A stretch of 45,020 bases of DNA from Peribacillus acanthi (GCF_003073175.1 NZ_QBBX01000001.1:24797-69816), one strand, 5' to 3'; counted from the first letter of the stretch, positions 16,832 to 26,225 are shown. Notes: generated by a model from the sequence alone, not told the origin. Translations and numbers: made by a program.

Positions 16832-18493
16832 TTATCCTAGAAGATCTTGAATATCAGATTTTAATACGTCAGCTTTCGGCCCATATATCGCTTGAACACC
16901 TTGATCTTTTAGAATCAAACCCAGGGCTCCATTTTCTTTCCAAGCTTTTTCATCGGCAACAGCACTAGAATCTTTTACAGTCACACGTAAACGAGTCATA
17001 CATGCATCTACATCCACAATATTATCGCTCCCTCCTAGAAGGGTAATAATTTCACTAGCTTGAGAGCTTGCAAATGAGGCTGTAGTTGTAGTCGTTACCG
17101 ATTTTTCTGTATTGCCTTCTTCATTTTCAATATAGTTTCCATTACGGCCTGGTGTAGGCAAATTGAATTTCTTGATTAAGAAACTGAATACGAAGAAATT
17201 GAGTGCAAAGAATACGATACACGTAATGATGAAGTTAATTAAATCCTTTGTTAATCCTGCGTTAACCATCATCGGAATACGAGTCAAGAGCTCGACTAGA
17301 CCGAACGCATGAACACGTAAATGGATAATGTCTGCAAGAGCAAAGGCAATACCTGTAGTAATTGCATACACAACATATAATACGGGAGCTACAAACATAA
17401 ACATGAACTCAATCGGTTCTGTAACACCTGTCAAAAATACAGCCAATGCTGCTGATAGAAACATTGATTTATATTTTGAACGTTTATCTTTATCAACATT
17501 ACGATACATAGCAAGTGCGATACCGATTAATGAAGCGGTTGAAAGTATCACCTGTCCCACTTTAAAGCGGGCAGGAACAACAGATTCCATCAAACCATTA
17601 TATCCAGCTGTGTCACCAGCTTGTCGAAGATTTACTAGGTCATTCACCCATGCTAGCCATAGAGGGTCTTGACCGGCAACTACTTGACCAATTTTTTCTC
17701 CCGTTTGGATGGCATACGTTCCACCTAGTTCGGTATAGTTCATCGGTACGGTTAACATATGATGTAAACCAAAAGGAAGCAATAAACGCTCTAACGTACC
17801 ATAGATAAATGGTGCAATAATTGGAGCAGTATCCCTAGATTTTGCAATCCAACCACCAAAGTCATTTAATAACCCTTGGATAAACGGCCATACTAATGAT
17901 AAAACTAATGCCGCTACAACAGAGCCGACAATTACGACAAACGGAACGAATCGCTTTCCGTTAAAGAATGCCAATGATTGTGGAAGCTTACTATAGTTAT
18001 AGTATTTATTAAACAATGAAGCTCCTAGGAAACCAGAGATGATTCCCACAAAAACACCCATATTAAGTGCAGGAGCACCTAATACAGAAGTGAAATAATC
18101 TTTAACTACTAGTTCCTGGCCAATTAATGAAGTAACGGTAGATTCAGGATCTTGTAGCATGGCAGGGTTAATGCCAAAGATTGCTCCTGTGATGCGGTTG
18201 ATTAAGATAAAGGCAATCAACGCTGCGAATGCACCGCCAGCACGTTCTTTAGCCCATGAACCTCCTATTGCTACGGCAAAAAGGATGTGAAGGTTGGTAA
18301 TAATGGCCCAACCAATATCCTCCATGATTCTTGCAATCGTAGCTACTAGGGTAATGTCTCCACCCATCATGGCTACTAGTTTTCCTAAAGAAATCATGAT
18401 CCCGGCGGCAGGCATCACGGCAACAACGACCATTAAGGCTTTCCCAAGCTTTTGCCAGAAATCAAATGAAATCATTTGTTTAACTTTACTCAT
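16832..18493 (-). CDS. PTS EIICB sugar transporter, glucose/glucoside family
   Basis: The protein has 553 residues. The EIIC membrane domain takes up about 1-430, opening with FWQKLGKALMVVVAVMPAAG. The motif FGLHHML and the conserved GVTEPIEFMFMF are both visible. A linker rich in Thr and Ser (about 450-475) leads to the EIIB domain, whose phospho-cysteine is Cys498 (VDACMTRLRV). It would take up and phosphorylate a sugar using EIIA from elsewhere, since no EIIA domain is present. The substrate could be glucose, maltose or another alpha-glucoside. The upstream region holds a cre-type site over the -35 box. Confidence 0.88.
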   Translation of the reverse strand: MSKVKQMISFDFWQKLGKALMVVVAVMPAAGIMISLGKLVAMMGGDITLVATIARIMEDIGWAIITNLHILFAVAIGGSWAKERAGGAFAALIAFILINRITGAIFGINPAMLQDPESTVTSLIGQELVVKDYFTSVLGAPALNMGVFVGIISGFLGASLFNKYYNYSKLPQSLAFFNGKRFVPFVVIVGSVVAALVLSLVWPFIQGLLNDFGGWIAKSRDTAPIIAPFIYGTLERLLLPFGLHHMLTVPMNYTELGGTYAIQTGEKIGQVVAGQDPLWLAWVNDLVNLRQAGDTAGYNGLMESVVPARFKVGQVILSTASLIGIALAMYRNVDKDKRSKYKSMFLSAALAVFLTGVTEPIEFMFMFVAPVLYVVYAITTGIAFALADIIHLRVHAFGLVELLTRIPMMVNAGLTKDLINFIITCIVFFALNFFVFSFLIKKFNLPTPGRNGNYIENEEGNTEKSVTTTTTASFASSQASEIITLLGGSDNIVDVDACMTRLRVTVKDSSAVADEKAWKENGALGLILKDQGVQAIYGPKADVLKSDIQDLLG

Positions 18494-18568
18494 TATTTGT
18501 TCTCCTTTCTCTCTTTCAATCTATTTATCTAACAGGAAAAAAATATTTTGAAATAATATCTGCCTAAC

Positions 18569-18598
18569 ATGATAACGTATGAATGTGATTTTATGCAA
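18569..18598 (-). promoter_or_regulatory. Promoter of the PTS operon
   Basis: On the minus strand TTGCAT (-35) and TATCAT (-10) are 18 bases apart, about 70 bases before the EIICB start. The -35 overlaps the cre-like palindrome. Confidence 0.6.
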
Positions 18599-18607
18599 CC
18601 GTTTGCA
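18594..18607. promoter_or_regulatory. cre-type / LacI-family operator
   Basis: TGCAACCGTTTGCA matches the CcpA site consensus TGNAANCGNTNNCA at every fixed position. On the minus strand it overlaps the -35 of the PTS operon, where bound protein would block transcription. A LacI-family sugar repressor other than CcpA could bind the same sequence. Confidence 0.65.
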
Positions 18608-18624
18608 CTCTGATTTTTCAAAAA

Positions 18625-18654
18625 TGCAAACAAACCAATCTTTGTAACTATAAT
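18625..18654 (+). promoter_or_regulatory. Weak promoter before the ATP-grasp gene
   Basis: A perfect TATAAT (18649-18654) has only a weak -35 (TGCAAA) 18 bases upstream. Confidence 0.4.
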
Positions 18655-18721
18655 TCGTGCATCCAATTTGTTCATCATGTAAAATCAGAGTAATACGAGT
18701 GGAATGAAAGGAGAATTAGTG

Positions 18722-19657
18722 ATGAAAAAAGCGTATATCCTTCATGAAAATATAGATTGGACAAGACATTTGATAAAAAGACTAGAAGAGTTGGAGGTGC
18801 CCTATGAAGAGTGGCACCTTGATCAAGGAACAGTCCGTTTAGACCAAGTGCCTCCATTAGGGGTTTTTTATAATCGAATGAGTGCATCGTCCCATACGAG
18901 GGGACACCGTTTTGCTCCTGAATTGACTGCGTCTGTGTTAGCTTGGCTTGAAAGACATGGACGAAGAGTATTAAATGGAACCCGTGCGATTTCTCTAGAG
19001 GTGAGCAAGGTTGCTCAATACATGGCTTTAGAGTCTAGTGGGATTATGACTCCTAAAACAGTGGCAGCAGTAGGAAGGGAATCTATTATTGAAGCTGCCA
19101 AAGCGTTTGAAGGTAAACCTTTTATTACCAAGCATAACCGAGCGGGGAAGGGTTTAGGCGTTCAGCTATTTTATTCAATGGAAGCCCTGCTGGAATTTTT
19201 AGAGGGACCAAACTTTGAGGAATCCATCGATGGAATAACATTAATCCAGGAATATATCCAAGCTCCAGAACCTTACATCACTCGATGTGAATTTGTAGAC
19301 GGCAAATTTGTGTATGCGGTTAGGGTGGATACATCAGAAGGATTCCAGCTTTGCCCTGCAGATGCATGTCAAATAGGGGATTTATTCTGTCCTGTTGGAG
19401 AAGAGGCACAAGTCCGTCCTAAATTTGAAATTATTGAAGGCTTCAATGATCCGATTATTACGAAATTCGAAAGCTTTTTAAAAGAAAACAAAATTGACGT
19501 TGCGGGTATTGAATTTATTCGTGATGCAGAAGGTACTATCTATACATATGACGTAAACACGAATACCAATTATAACGGAGATGCCGAGGAAAAGTACGGG
19601 CAATACGGGATGCTTGAGATTGCCAGACTGCTAAAAAGCGAGCTTGAGAAGCTGTAG
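18722..19657 (+). CDS. ATP-grasp ligase, RimK-like
   Basis: The protein has 311 residues. Features of ATP-grasp carboxylate-amine ligases are visible: KPFITKHNRAGKGLGVQLF (nucleotide-binding loop), LIQEYIQAPEPYITRCEFVDG, and the metal-binding end TYDVNTNTNYNGDAE. RimK-type relatives join glutamate or other amino acids to proteins or peptides. The substrate here is unknown. The start is ATG 18722 after AAAGGAGAA. An ATG at 18704 in the same frame has no site. It is divergent from the PTS operon and stands alone. Confidence 0.78.
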   Translation: MKKAYILHENIDWTRHLIKRLEELEVPYEEWHLDQGTVRLDQVPPLGVFYNRMSASSHTRGHRFAPELTASVLAWLERHGRRVLNGTRAISLEVSKVAQYMALESSGIMTPKTVAAVGRESIIEAAKAFEGKPFITKHNRAGKGLGVQLFYSMEALLEFLEGPNFEESIDGITLIQEYIQAPEPYITRCEFVDGKFVYAVRVDTSEGFQLCPADACQIGDLFCPVGEEAQVRPKFEIIEGFNDPIITKFESFLKENKIDVAGIEFIRDAEGTIYTYDVNTNTNYNGDAEEKYGQYGMLEIARLLKSELEKL

Positions 19658-19814
19658 GTAAGTGCTCAAGATTATTCCTCATGGATAGTATTCATTTATT
19701 ATGGTTATACTAAAAATTTTACGGATATAGTTTATATGACATCCATCTTAACTTTCCACCGAACGATATTAAGAGTAGGATGTGGAATAAAATCATCATT
19801 TTGGAGGATTCATC

Positions 19815-20711
19815 ATGGAAAGAGTTACTTTACAGGAAGATTTACAATTCTCCCGCATTATTCATGGTCAATGGAGATTATCTGATTGGGGCTTCACCCC
19901 GCAGGAGACCTTGTCTTTTATGGAGAAATGCGTGGAGATGGGGATTACCACATTTGATACTGCTGATATATATGGTGACTACACGTGTGAAGGTTTGTTA
20001 GGAGAAGCTTTACGATTGAAGCCAGAATTCCGCGATAAGATCGAGATCGTCACCAAGTGTGGAATCAAGCTGACTTCGAATCCATCTTACAAACTGAATC
20101 ATTATGATTCCAGTAAAGAGCACATTCTAAAGAGTGTTAATCAAAGTTTGGAAAACATGAAAACAGATTATATCGATGTTCTTCTTATTCATCGTCCTGA
20201 TTTCATTATGGAACCGGCTGAAATGGCAAATGCATTCACTCAATTGAAACAAGAAGGAAAGGTTCGTCATTTTGGAGTATCTAATTTCCTTCCATCTCAG
20301 TTGAGCATGCTACAGAAATTTGTCCAACAACCTCTAGTTACAAATCAAATTGAATTATCGGTTATGAATCGAACTCAGTTTGAGAATGGAAGTCTCGATC
20401 AAGCGATGGAATATGGAATGCCTCCGATGGCTTGGTCGCCTTTAGCTGGTGGTTCCATTTTTTCTAGCGATGATCCGAAAGCTGTACGTGTTCGTCAAGC
20501 GTTAGAAAAGGTAGGAAGTGAAATTGGAGCCAAAGACATCGACCAAGTGATGTATGCGTGGCTTTTGAAGCATCCAACTAAGATTATGCCAATTGTAGGA
20601 TCAGGTAAAATTGAACGTGTTCAAAGTGCGGTGGATTCGCTGCAACTACAAATGAATCGTGAACAATGGTATGAAATTTGGGTTGCTTCTAGAGGCAGGA
20701 ATGTGGATTAA
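19815..20711 (+). CDS. Aldo/keto reductase, YcsN-like
   Basis: The protein has 298 residues. The NADPH-dependent aldo/keto reductase tetrad is visible: Asp and Tyr in FDTADIYGDYTCEGLLGEAL, Lys in IVTKCGI and His in VLLIHRPD. LITNQIELSVMNR-type and MPIVGSGKIERV segments (cofactor phosphate site) follow. It resembles B. subtilis YcsN. The substrate is unknown. TTTGGAGGA precedes the ATG. A strong terminator follows, so the gene is monocistronic. Confidence 0.88.
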   Translation: MERVTLQEDLQFSRIIHGQWRLSDWGFTPQETLSFMEKCVEMGITTFDTADIYGDYTCEGLLGEALRLKPEFRDKIEIVTKCGIKLTSNPSYKLNHYDSSKEHILKSVNQSLENMKTDYIDVLLIHRPDFIMEPAEMANAFTQLKQEGKVRHFGVSNFLPSQLSMLQKFVQQPLVTNQIELSVMNRTQFENGSLDQAMEYGMPPMAWSPLAGGSIFSSDDPKAVRVRQALEKVGSEIGAKDIDQVMYAWLLKHPTKIMPIVGSGKIERVQSAVDSLQLQMNREQWYEIWVASRGRNVD

Positions 20712-20722
20712 GAGATATATGC

Positions 20723-20758
20723 AAAAAACCAGACTTAGCGCAATAAGTCTGGTTTTTT
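20723..20758. terminator. Terminator after the aldo/keto reductase gene
   Basis: AAAAAACCAGACTTA pairs perfectly with TAAGTCTGGTTTTTT around a six-base loop. Confidence 0.9.
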
Positions 20759-20941
20759 AAAAGGTTTTTCTTTATTGGCCATAGAATAATAAAGTCTTAA
20801 CTAATGGTCCGAAAGTCAAAGGGGTTTGAACGTATACTAGTGTAGTAGATTTCATCTTTGTATGATAGGAGATTGTTAAGGGGAAAGTTGCAAAAGGTTG
20901 AAAATGGAAGTAATAGGAAAGCAGACAAAGGGGTATAAATG

Positions 20942-21604
20942 ATGAGTGAAGCAATAGAATTACGAGCAAAGCTTAGAGAGCATGCTCATGCTGAAAATGC
21001 GGTAGCTATGAGTAAATATATGAAAAACCATTTTTCTTTTTTTGGAATCAAAAGCCCTGAAAGAAGGGCACTAGCCAATGAGTTTCTTAAAGAAAATGGG
21101 ATGTTGAAGCAGCCATTTGACCGAAGCTTTGTCAAAGAGTTATGGAATCTCCCAGAAAGAGAGCTTCAAATTGTGGCGATTGATTATTGTGTTAAAAATG
21201 TAAAGCAAATGGAACGAGATGATATCTATTTGCTTCGTGATATGATTACTCAAAAATCATGGTGGGATACTGTGGATGCAATTGCCTCCAATCTCGTTGG
21301 GCCACTTTGTTTAAAATACGAGGACTTACAAAACGAATTTATCGAAGCTTGGTCAACGGATGAACATTTATGGCTACGTCGTACCTCGATTATTTATCAG
21401 CTAGGCTACAAGGCAAAGACTGATGAACAAGCGTTATATACCTACATCAAACGTAATGCGGATAGTAAGGAATTTTTCATCCAAAAGGCAATTGGGTGGG
21501 CTTTAAGACAATATTCCAAAACCAATCCTGAATCCGTTAGACAGTTTATTGAGACACATGAATTGGCGAAGCTAAGTGTGAGGGAAGGAAGTAAATATAT
21601 TTAA
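20942..21604 (+). CDS. DNA alkylation repair protein, AlkD-like
   Basis: The protein has 220 residues, all-helical in pattern, matching AlkD/AlkC-type HEAT-repeat DNA glycosylases that remove N3- and N7-alkylpurines. Key stretches are FFGIKSPERRAL, SWWDTVDAIASNLVG (catalytic Asp and nearby Trp) and WLRRTSIIYQLGYK with FIQKAIGWALRQYSK. AAAGGGG precedes two adjacent ATGs (20939 and 20942). The second is taken, but either is possible. A HAD phosphatase gene follows 34 bases later and may be co-transcribed. Confidence 0.86.
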   Translation: MSEAIELRAKLREHAHAENAVAMSKYMKNHFSFFGIKSPERRALANEFLKENGMLKQPFDRSFVKELWNLPERELQIVAIDYCVKNVKQMERDDIYLLRDMITQKSWWDTVDAIASNLVGPLCLKYEDLQNEFIEAWSTDEHLWLRRTSIIYQLGYKAKTDEQALYTYIKRNADSKEFFIQKAIGWALRQYSKTNPESVRQFIETHELAKLSVREGSKYI

Positions 21605-21638
21605 GTAATAAGCAGCTTGGAAAGGTGAGGATGACAAC

Positions 21639-22508
21639 ATGATAAAGTGCATTGCTATTGATATGGATGGAACATTATTGAATAGCAAACAAAAGATAAG
21701 TGCAGAAAATAAAGAAGCAATCCTAAAAGCCCAGGAGCAAGGAATTGAAGTGGTGGTTGCGACGGGTCGTTCCTACATCGAAGCCATTCACGTGATAGAA
21801 GAAGCACAAATTATCTCCCCGATTATTTCAATTAATGGAGCAGTAGTGATGGACAAAGAAGGCCAAAAAGTCGTTTCTAATCCTATTAATCCCGATGGTG
21901 TCAAATTAGCGATTCATGTACTAGAAAATCATGGAATCTATTATGAAATTTATACGAGTGATGGGATTTACTCAAACGATAAGGATCGCTCTATTGCAAC
22001 TATTGTCGATGTTTTCTGTACTGCAAATCCGCAGCTGGATCCAATGGAAGTGACGGAACTGGCAAGAAATCGATTTGAGATAGGACATGTGAAAGAAGTG
22101 GAGAGTTATTCCCGATTAATGGAGGATGATAGTTTAGAATTCTATAAGCTACTTGTTTTCTCTGCTGATTTAGAACGCTTAGGTGAAGCGGGAGGTAGGT
22201 TGAAGCGGATAGATGGACTAGCCATCACTTCCTCTGGGCGAGAAAACCTTGAAATCAACAGTATGGATGCGCAAAAAGGCATCGCCCTTGAAAAATTTGT
22301 TCGGGAAAAAGGAATTGCCTTGAGTGAAACGATGGCACTTGGAGACAACTTCAATGATGTCTCCATGTTTGAAAGAGTAGGATTAGCGGTAGCGATGGGA
22401 AATGCGCCTTCTGAAATTCAGAAGATTTGCCATGAAGTGACGGATACAAATGAGAACAATGGAGTAGCTAACGCAATATTAAAAGTCATCGGAGAATCTA
22501 CTCCATAA
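21639..22508 (+). CDS. Cof-type HAD-family phosphatase
   Basis: The protein has 289 residues. HAD motif I is DMDGTLLNS (residues 8-16), motif II is in VVVATGRSY, and motifs III/IV are in KGIALEKF and MALGDNFNDVSMFE. This is the Cof/YkrA class IIB group, which dephosphorylates sugar phosphates, flavin or other small molecules. The true substrate is unknown. GAAAGGTGAGG precedes the ATG. The lipoprotein dehydrogenase gene begins 15 bases after the stop, so the two probably share a transcript. Confidence 0.9.
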   Translation: MIKCIAIDMDGTLLNSKQKISAENKEAILKAQEQGIEVVVATGRSYIEAIHVIEEAQIISPIISINGAVVMDKEGQKVVSNPINPDGVKLAIHVLENHGIYYEIYTSDGIYSNDKDRSIATIVDVFCTANPQLDPMEVTELARNRFEIGHVKEVESYSRLMEDDSLEFYKLLVFSADLERLGEAGGRLKRIDGLAITSSGRENLEINSMDAQKGIALEKFVREKGIALSETMALGDNFNDVSMFERVGLAVAMGNAPSEIQKICHEVTDTNENNGVANAILKVIGESTP

Positions 22509-22523
22509 AAGGAGAATGAGACG

Positions 22524-23612
22524 ATGAAAAAAACAATCCGTTTGATAGGAGCAAGCTTGCTTTTAGGCAGTATTTTACTTTCGGGGTGTTCTATTTTACC
22601 TAAAGACAAGGACAATCCAAGTACAGAAACCACCTTTCAGCAATCTGTTCATGCTGAAGTACTGGCAAAAAGTTTACAAATTCCCTGGAGCATTCAAAAG
22701 GCTGGAGAAACATTTTATATCAGCGAGAGAACAGGCACAATAGCCGTTATACAAAAGGGAACCGTTCAAAAAGAACAGGTGATTTTCCAAAAGAGGCTAT
22801 CTTCGAATCCTGAAGCCGGCCTTTTAGGTTTCATATTGTCTCCAGACTTCCAAAAAACCGGAAAAGCCTATGCTTATTATACATATAATGAGGATGGTAG
22901 AGCTTGGAATCAAGTGGTGGAATTGATTCATTTAGATCGAGAATGGACTGAAAGCAATGTGTTGCTCGATCGTATACCAAGTGGACAATACCATCATGGA
23001 GGAAGATTGAAGCTAGGACCAGATGGAAAGCTTTACGTGACGACTGGGGATGCTCATGAGGATGAGATAGCACAAGATTTAGAGTCATTAGGTGGAAAGA
23101 TTTTAAGGATGAACTTGGATGGTTCCATTCCTGAAGATAATCCATTCCAAAATTCCTATGTGTATAGTTATGGCCATCGTAACCCACAAGGAATTTCTTG
23201 GAGTGAAACTGGCGATATGTATGAGAGTGAGCATGGTCCTTCGGCTCACGATGAACTGAATAAGATTGAGCCTGGTCAAAATTACGGCTGGCCAGAAATC
23301 GTTGGGGACGAAACGAAAAAAGGGATGGTCAATCCATTGATTCACGCTGGAAATAATACGTGGGCACCGTCGGGAATCTCTTTCTACAAAGGACATTTAA
23401 TTGTGGCCACCTTACGTGGAGAAGCTGTAAAATTCTATAATCTAAAAAGCGGGGAAATGAAGGATTTGTATAAGGGAGTAGGGCGTGTGCGCGATGTGTA
23501 CATAGAAGGTGACACCCTATACTTCATTACAAATAATACAGATGGCCGAGGCGTTCCTGCAAAAGATGATGATAAATTATATAGGATAGATCTCACCAGT
23601 TTGAAATGGTAA
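22524..23612 (+). CDS. PQQ-dependent sugar dehydrogenase-like lipoprotein
   Basis: The protein has 362 residues. A lipoprotein signal peptide (about 1-21) ends in the lipobox LLSGCS, with Cys22 as lipid site, so the protein would sit on the outer face of the membrane. The rest is a soluble glucose dehydrogenase (GdhB/Asd) beta-propeller: IPWSIQKAG, HHGGRLKLGPDGKLYVTTGD, YSYGHRNPQGISW, YESEHGPSAHDELN and GQNYGWPE. Relatives oxidise aldoses using PQQ. Many Bacillus lack PQQ synthesis, so the real cofactor is uncertain. The ribosome binding site is AAAAGGAG. Confidence 0.85.
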   Translation: MKKTIRLIGASLLLGSILLSGCSILPKDKDNPSTETTFQQSVHAEVLAKSLQIPWSIQKAGETFYISERTGTIAVIQKGTVQKEQVIFQKRLSSNPEAGLLGFILSPDFQKTGKAYAYYTYNEDGRAWNQVVELIHLDREWTESNVLLDRIPSGQYHHGGRLKLGPDGKLYVTTGDAHEDEIAQDLESLGGKILRMNLDGSIPEDNPFQNSYVYSYGHRNPQGISWSETGDMYESEHGPSAHDELNKIEPGQNYGWPEIVGDETKKGMVNPLIHAGNNTWAPSGISFYKGHLIVATLRGEAVKFYNLKSGEMKDLYKGVGRVRDVYIEGDTLYFITNNTDGRGVPAKDDDKLYRIDLTSLKW

Positions 23613-23614
23613 AT

Positions 23615-23648
23615 CAAAAAACACCCCTTGTCATAAATGGCAAGGGGT
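23615..23648 (-). terminator. Terminator between converging genes
   Basis: ACCCCTTG and CAAGGGGT flank a ten-base loop. Read on the minus strand the stem is followed by GTTTTTT, so it ends the TetR/ABC operon. It may also slow plus-strand reading. Confidence 0.8.
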
Positions 23649-23654
23649 ATATGG

Positions 23655-24314
23655 TTATTCATCCATTTTTGGTCGTAATCCGTTCATCAAAAAGTAGATA
23701 GTAGCATCATCATCTCTTTCTTCCTCGGACTGGATTTCAGGGAAAATAATAAATTGAGAAATGAGATAGCCTCCAATGACCGATAGAACAAATCGTATGA
23801 TACTAGGGGATGGCAAATCCACAATTTCCCCTTTCTCTTTGTAATGATCGATGATGGCTTCTACTCTTGTATATATTTTTTTCGCCACATGCTCCATGAA
23901 AGGTTCTTTTAGCTCGGGATGGAAGGGAATCTCTTGAAGAAAAATTTTAAAGATTGCTATGTTCTTCTGTAAAAACGCTCTTCTATTTTTTAACATCGCC
24001 CTAAAAAAATCCTCCGGAGATTCATATTTTTCATCCAAGACCTTGTAGATATCTTGAATAATAAACGGTGCTAGGAGCTTTGCCATGGAAGGAGCTACAA
24101 TGGAGATTAATAAGTCTTTTTTTGTTTTGTAATGTCTAAAGATCGTTCCTTCTGCAACTCCAGCTTTCTTGGCAATTTCATTGGTCGAAGTGGAAGCATA
24201 CCCTTTTTCTGCAAACATTTCGATTGCAGCTTCCAAGATTTTTCGTTGTTTATCCGTTAAGTTTTCACCTTGATCATTCAATAATAACTGTTCCAAAGAT
24301 TCTTGATTAGTCAT
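23655..24314 (-). CDS. TetR-family regulator of the adjacent ABC exporter
   Basis: The protein has 219 residues. The helix-turn-helix is IAKKAGVAEGTIFRHYKTKK, preceded by ILEAAIEMFAEKGYASTST. The C-terminal part (about 75-219) carries the C-terminal domain. It is the last gene of an operon with the ABC permease and ATPase, 147 bases after the permease stop. Two GTGAGT-n4-ACTCAC palindromes lie around the operon promoter and are probable binding sites. The ATG follows AAAGGAG at a distance of about six bases. Confidence 0.87.
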   Translation of the reverse strand: MTNQESLEQLLLNDQGENLTDKQRKILEAAIEMFAEKGYASTSTNEIAKKAGVAEGTIFRHYKTKKDLLISIVAPSMAKLLAPFIIQDIYKVLDEKYESPEDFFRAMLKNRRAFLQKNIAIFKIFLQEIPFHPELKEPFMEHVAKKIYTRVEAIIDHYKEKGEIVDLPSPSIIRFVLSVIGGYLISQFIIFPEIQSEEERDDDATIYFLMNGLRPKMDE

Positions 24315-24461
24315 GCATAACTCCTTTATCGAAAAAGCGAATGCACCCCGCTAAATATGCAGGCGACAAAAACGCCTCGTCTGTTTGTCTTGTCAGGAAG
24401 AACGTCTTGTACGGGCAAGCTAACACAGTTCTAACTGTTTATCTTCAATTTAAAATCCTTC

Positions 24462-25484
24462 TTATATTTTACGATATTTCCTTAAAGCTAACACGTTTAG
24501 GAGCATGAAGGCGAGACAAAATGCAACTAAGATATATAAATTCTGTGCAATCTCTTCAAAACCATACCCTCTAACCATTACGTCACGAAGGGCATCTGCA
24601 CCATAATAAAGAGGTGTTAAAGGCCCAATCCAGCCGACCCAATCAGAAATTGTATCAAGATTAAACAGTCCCGAGAAAAACACTTGAGGAACAATCACAA
24701 TCGGAATGAACTGAATCATTTGCAGTTCCGTTTGTGCGAAAGCCGATAGCAGGATTCCTAATGTTAATGCGGTAAACGCGAGCAATAAGATAATTAACAT
24801 GACAAAGAAGAAGGAGCCTTCCATCAGCATATCCAAAACATAAATGGTGTATGAAGCGATAATGGCTGACTGAATGATGGTAAAGATTCCAAAACCAGCA
24901 ACATAGCCTACTACAATTTCCCATAATTTGAGTGGACTGGTCATTAATCGTTCTAAAGTGCCACCCGTTCTCTCCCGTAAAAAAGATACCCCTGCAATTA
25001 AGAAAACAAAGAAGAAAACGAAGAAGCCTAGCAATACAGGACCCAAATAATCAAATTGGGCAATATCGGAAGAACCATGCAGAAACTTGGTGTCTAATGA
25101 CGTTGCTGTCTGGGCCTGTAGTCCCTTAAAGGCAGTTGATACCCACTTTTGAACGGAGCCATTGACGATTGGATCGCTACCTTCTAAATGAAGCGTAAAT
25201 GTTTGATTATCAAAAGCTATATAAGCATCGAGCTCCTGTTTCTTTAATAAATTCTCTGCTCGATCTTTTGAGAGTATATCGGTATCTGCATCCGATAAAT
25301 CAATCTTATCCAAGACAGGTTTAGGCACGTTTACGAATCCGATTTTAGGTTCATAATCCTCACCGTTAAATACTAGTGAAAGCAGTGATAATACAAGAAT
25401 AGGAGCAAATATCATTAGGCCAATCGTTCGTTTGTCATGCTTGAATTGTCTTAGGATTCGAATAATTAGAGCATTAATTCGCAT
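24462..25484 (-). CDS. ABC-2 type exporter permease
   Basis: The protein has 340 residues. One transmembrane helix near residues 20-40 and five near the C-terminal half surround an extracytoplasmic domain of about 130 residues, as in ABC-2 (YadH/DrrB) permeases. The motif FLRERTGGTLERLMTSPL is typical of the cytoplasmic loop. The start is ATG 25484, seven bases after GGAGGTG, and overlaps the ATPase gene by 11 bases. GTG 25493 abuts the ribosome binding site and is rejected. Exported substrate unknown (drug, lipid or antibiotic). Confidence 0.87.
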   Translation of the reverse strand: MRINALIIRILRQFKHDKRTIGLMIFAPILVLSLLSLVFNGEDYEPKIGFVNVPKPVLDKIDLSDADTDILSKDRAENLLKKQELDAYIAFDNQTFTLHLEGSDPIVNGSVQKWVSTAFKGLQAQTATSLDTKFLHGSSDIAQFDYLGPVLLGFFVFFFVFLIAGVSFLRERTGGTLERLMTSPLKLWEIVVGYVAGFGIFTIIQSAIIASYTIYVLDMLMEGSFFFVMLIILLLAFTALTLGILLSAFAQTELQMIQFIPIVIVPQVFFSGLFNLDTISDWVGWIGPLTPLYYGADALRDVMVRGYGFEEIAQNLYILVAFCLAFMLLNVLALRKYRKI

Positions 25485-26205
25485 GAACAGCACCTCCGAA
25501 TCTTAGGAATGCTTTTTCTATACTAGAAGCCTTCGCTTGTAGTTTTAATTCATCTGGAGAACCTAGTGCAATAAGCTTTCCATCCCGTAACAATCCCAGT
25601 CGGTCACATTTTTCCGCTTCATCCATGACGTGAGTAGTGACTATGATGGTAGTTCCTGCATCCTTCAATGCTTGGAACTGCTGCCAGATGGATTGGCGTA
25701 AGACAGGATCGATTCCTACTGTTGGTTCATCTAAGATTAAAAGAGTAGGTTTGTGAATGAGGGAAGCGGCTAATGATAATCTACGTTTCATGCCTCCGGA
25801 AAAGGCCGAAACTCTCTTTTTTTGATGTTCTTGTAGGTTGACGATTTCAAGCACTTCATTAATTCGACTCTTTTTCTCTTTTCCTTTCAATCCGAATAAT
25901 GACGAAAAGAAATCCATATTCTCATAGGCGGTTAGCTCTGGGTATAGGGCATCTGATTGTGCCATATAGCCAATCTGATTAATCAAACGTTGCGAAGGTA
26001 ACCTTTCAGTACCAATAAAAATTTCTCCCGTTGTTGCTTTTTCTAAATTCACTAGCATTTTCACCAATGTAGTTTTTCCTGCTCCAGATGGACCTAATAA
26101 TCCAAAAATCTCTCCTCGTTTTACGCCTAACGTGATGTCAGAGAGTATTGGATGTAGACCATAGGACTTGGAAACATTGTTCATATTTATAAAAGGCGAA
26201 CCCAT
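25474..26205 (-). CDS. ABC transporter ATP-binding protein
   Basis: The protein has 243 residues. All motifs are intact: Walker A GLLGPSGAGKTTLVKM (about 35-50), Q loop, signature SAFSGGMKRRLSLA, Walker B LLILDEPTVGIDP and the switch His in IVTTHVMDEAE. It is the first gene of the three-gene operon. AAAGGAG ends about seven bases before the ATG. Together with the permease it forms a two-component exporter resembling DrrAB or YhcH-type drug exporters. Confidence 0.92.
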   Translation of the reverse strand: MGSPFINMNNVSKSYGLHPILSDITLGVKRGEIFGLLGPSGAGKTTLVKMLVNLEKATTGEIFIGTERLPSQRLINQIGYMAQSDALYPELTAYENMDFFSSLFGLKGKEKKSRINEVLEIVNLQEHQKKRVSAFSGGMKRRLSLAASLIHKPTLLILDEPTVGIDPVLRQSIWQQFQALKDAGTTIIVTTHVMDEAEKCDRLGLLRDGKLIALGSPDELKLQAKASSIEKAFLRFGGAVHAN

Positions 26206-26225
26206 TGTATCACTCCTTTTTTATG

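Noticed and set aside
24315-24461. Hairpin AGGCG-ACAAAAA-CGCCT and repeated GTCTTGT in the permease-TetR gap
   Set aside because: The stem is only five base pairs and the short repeats could be chance; not called as a terminator or repeat.
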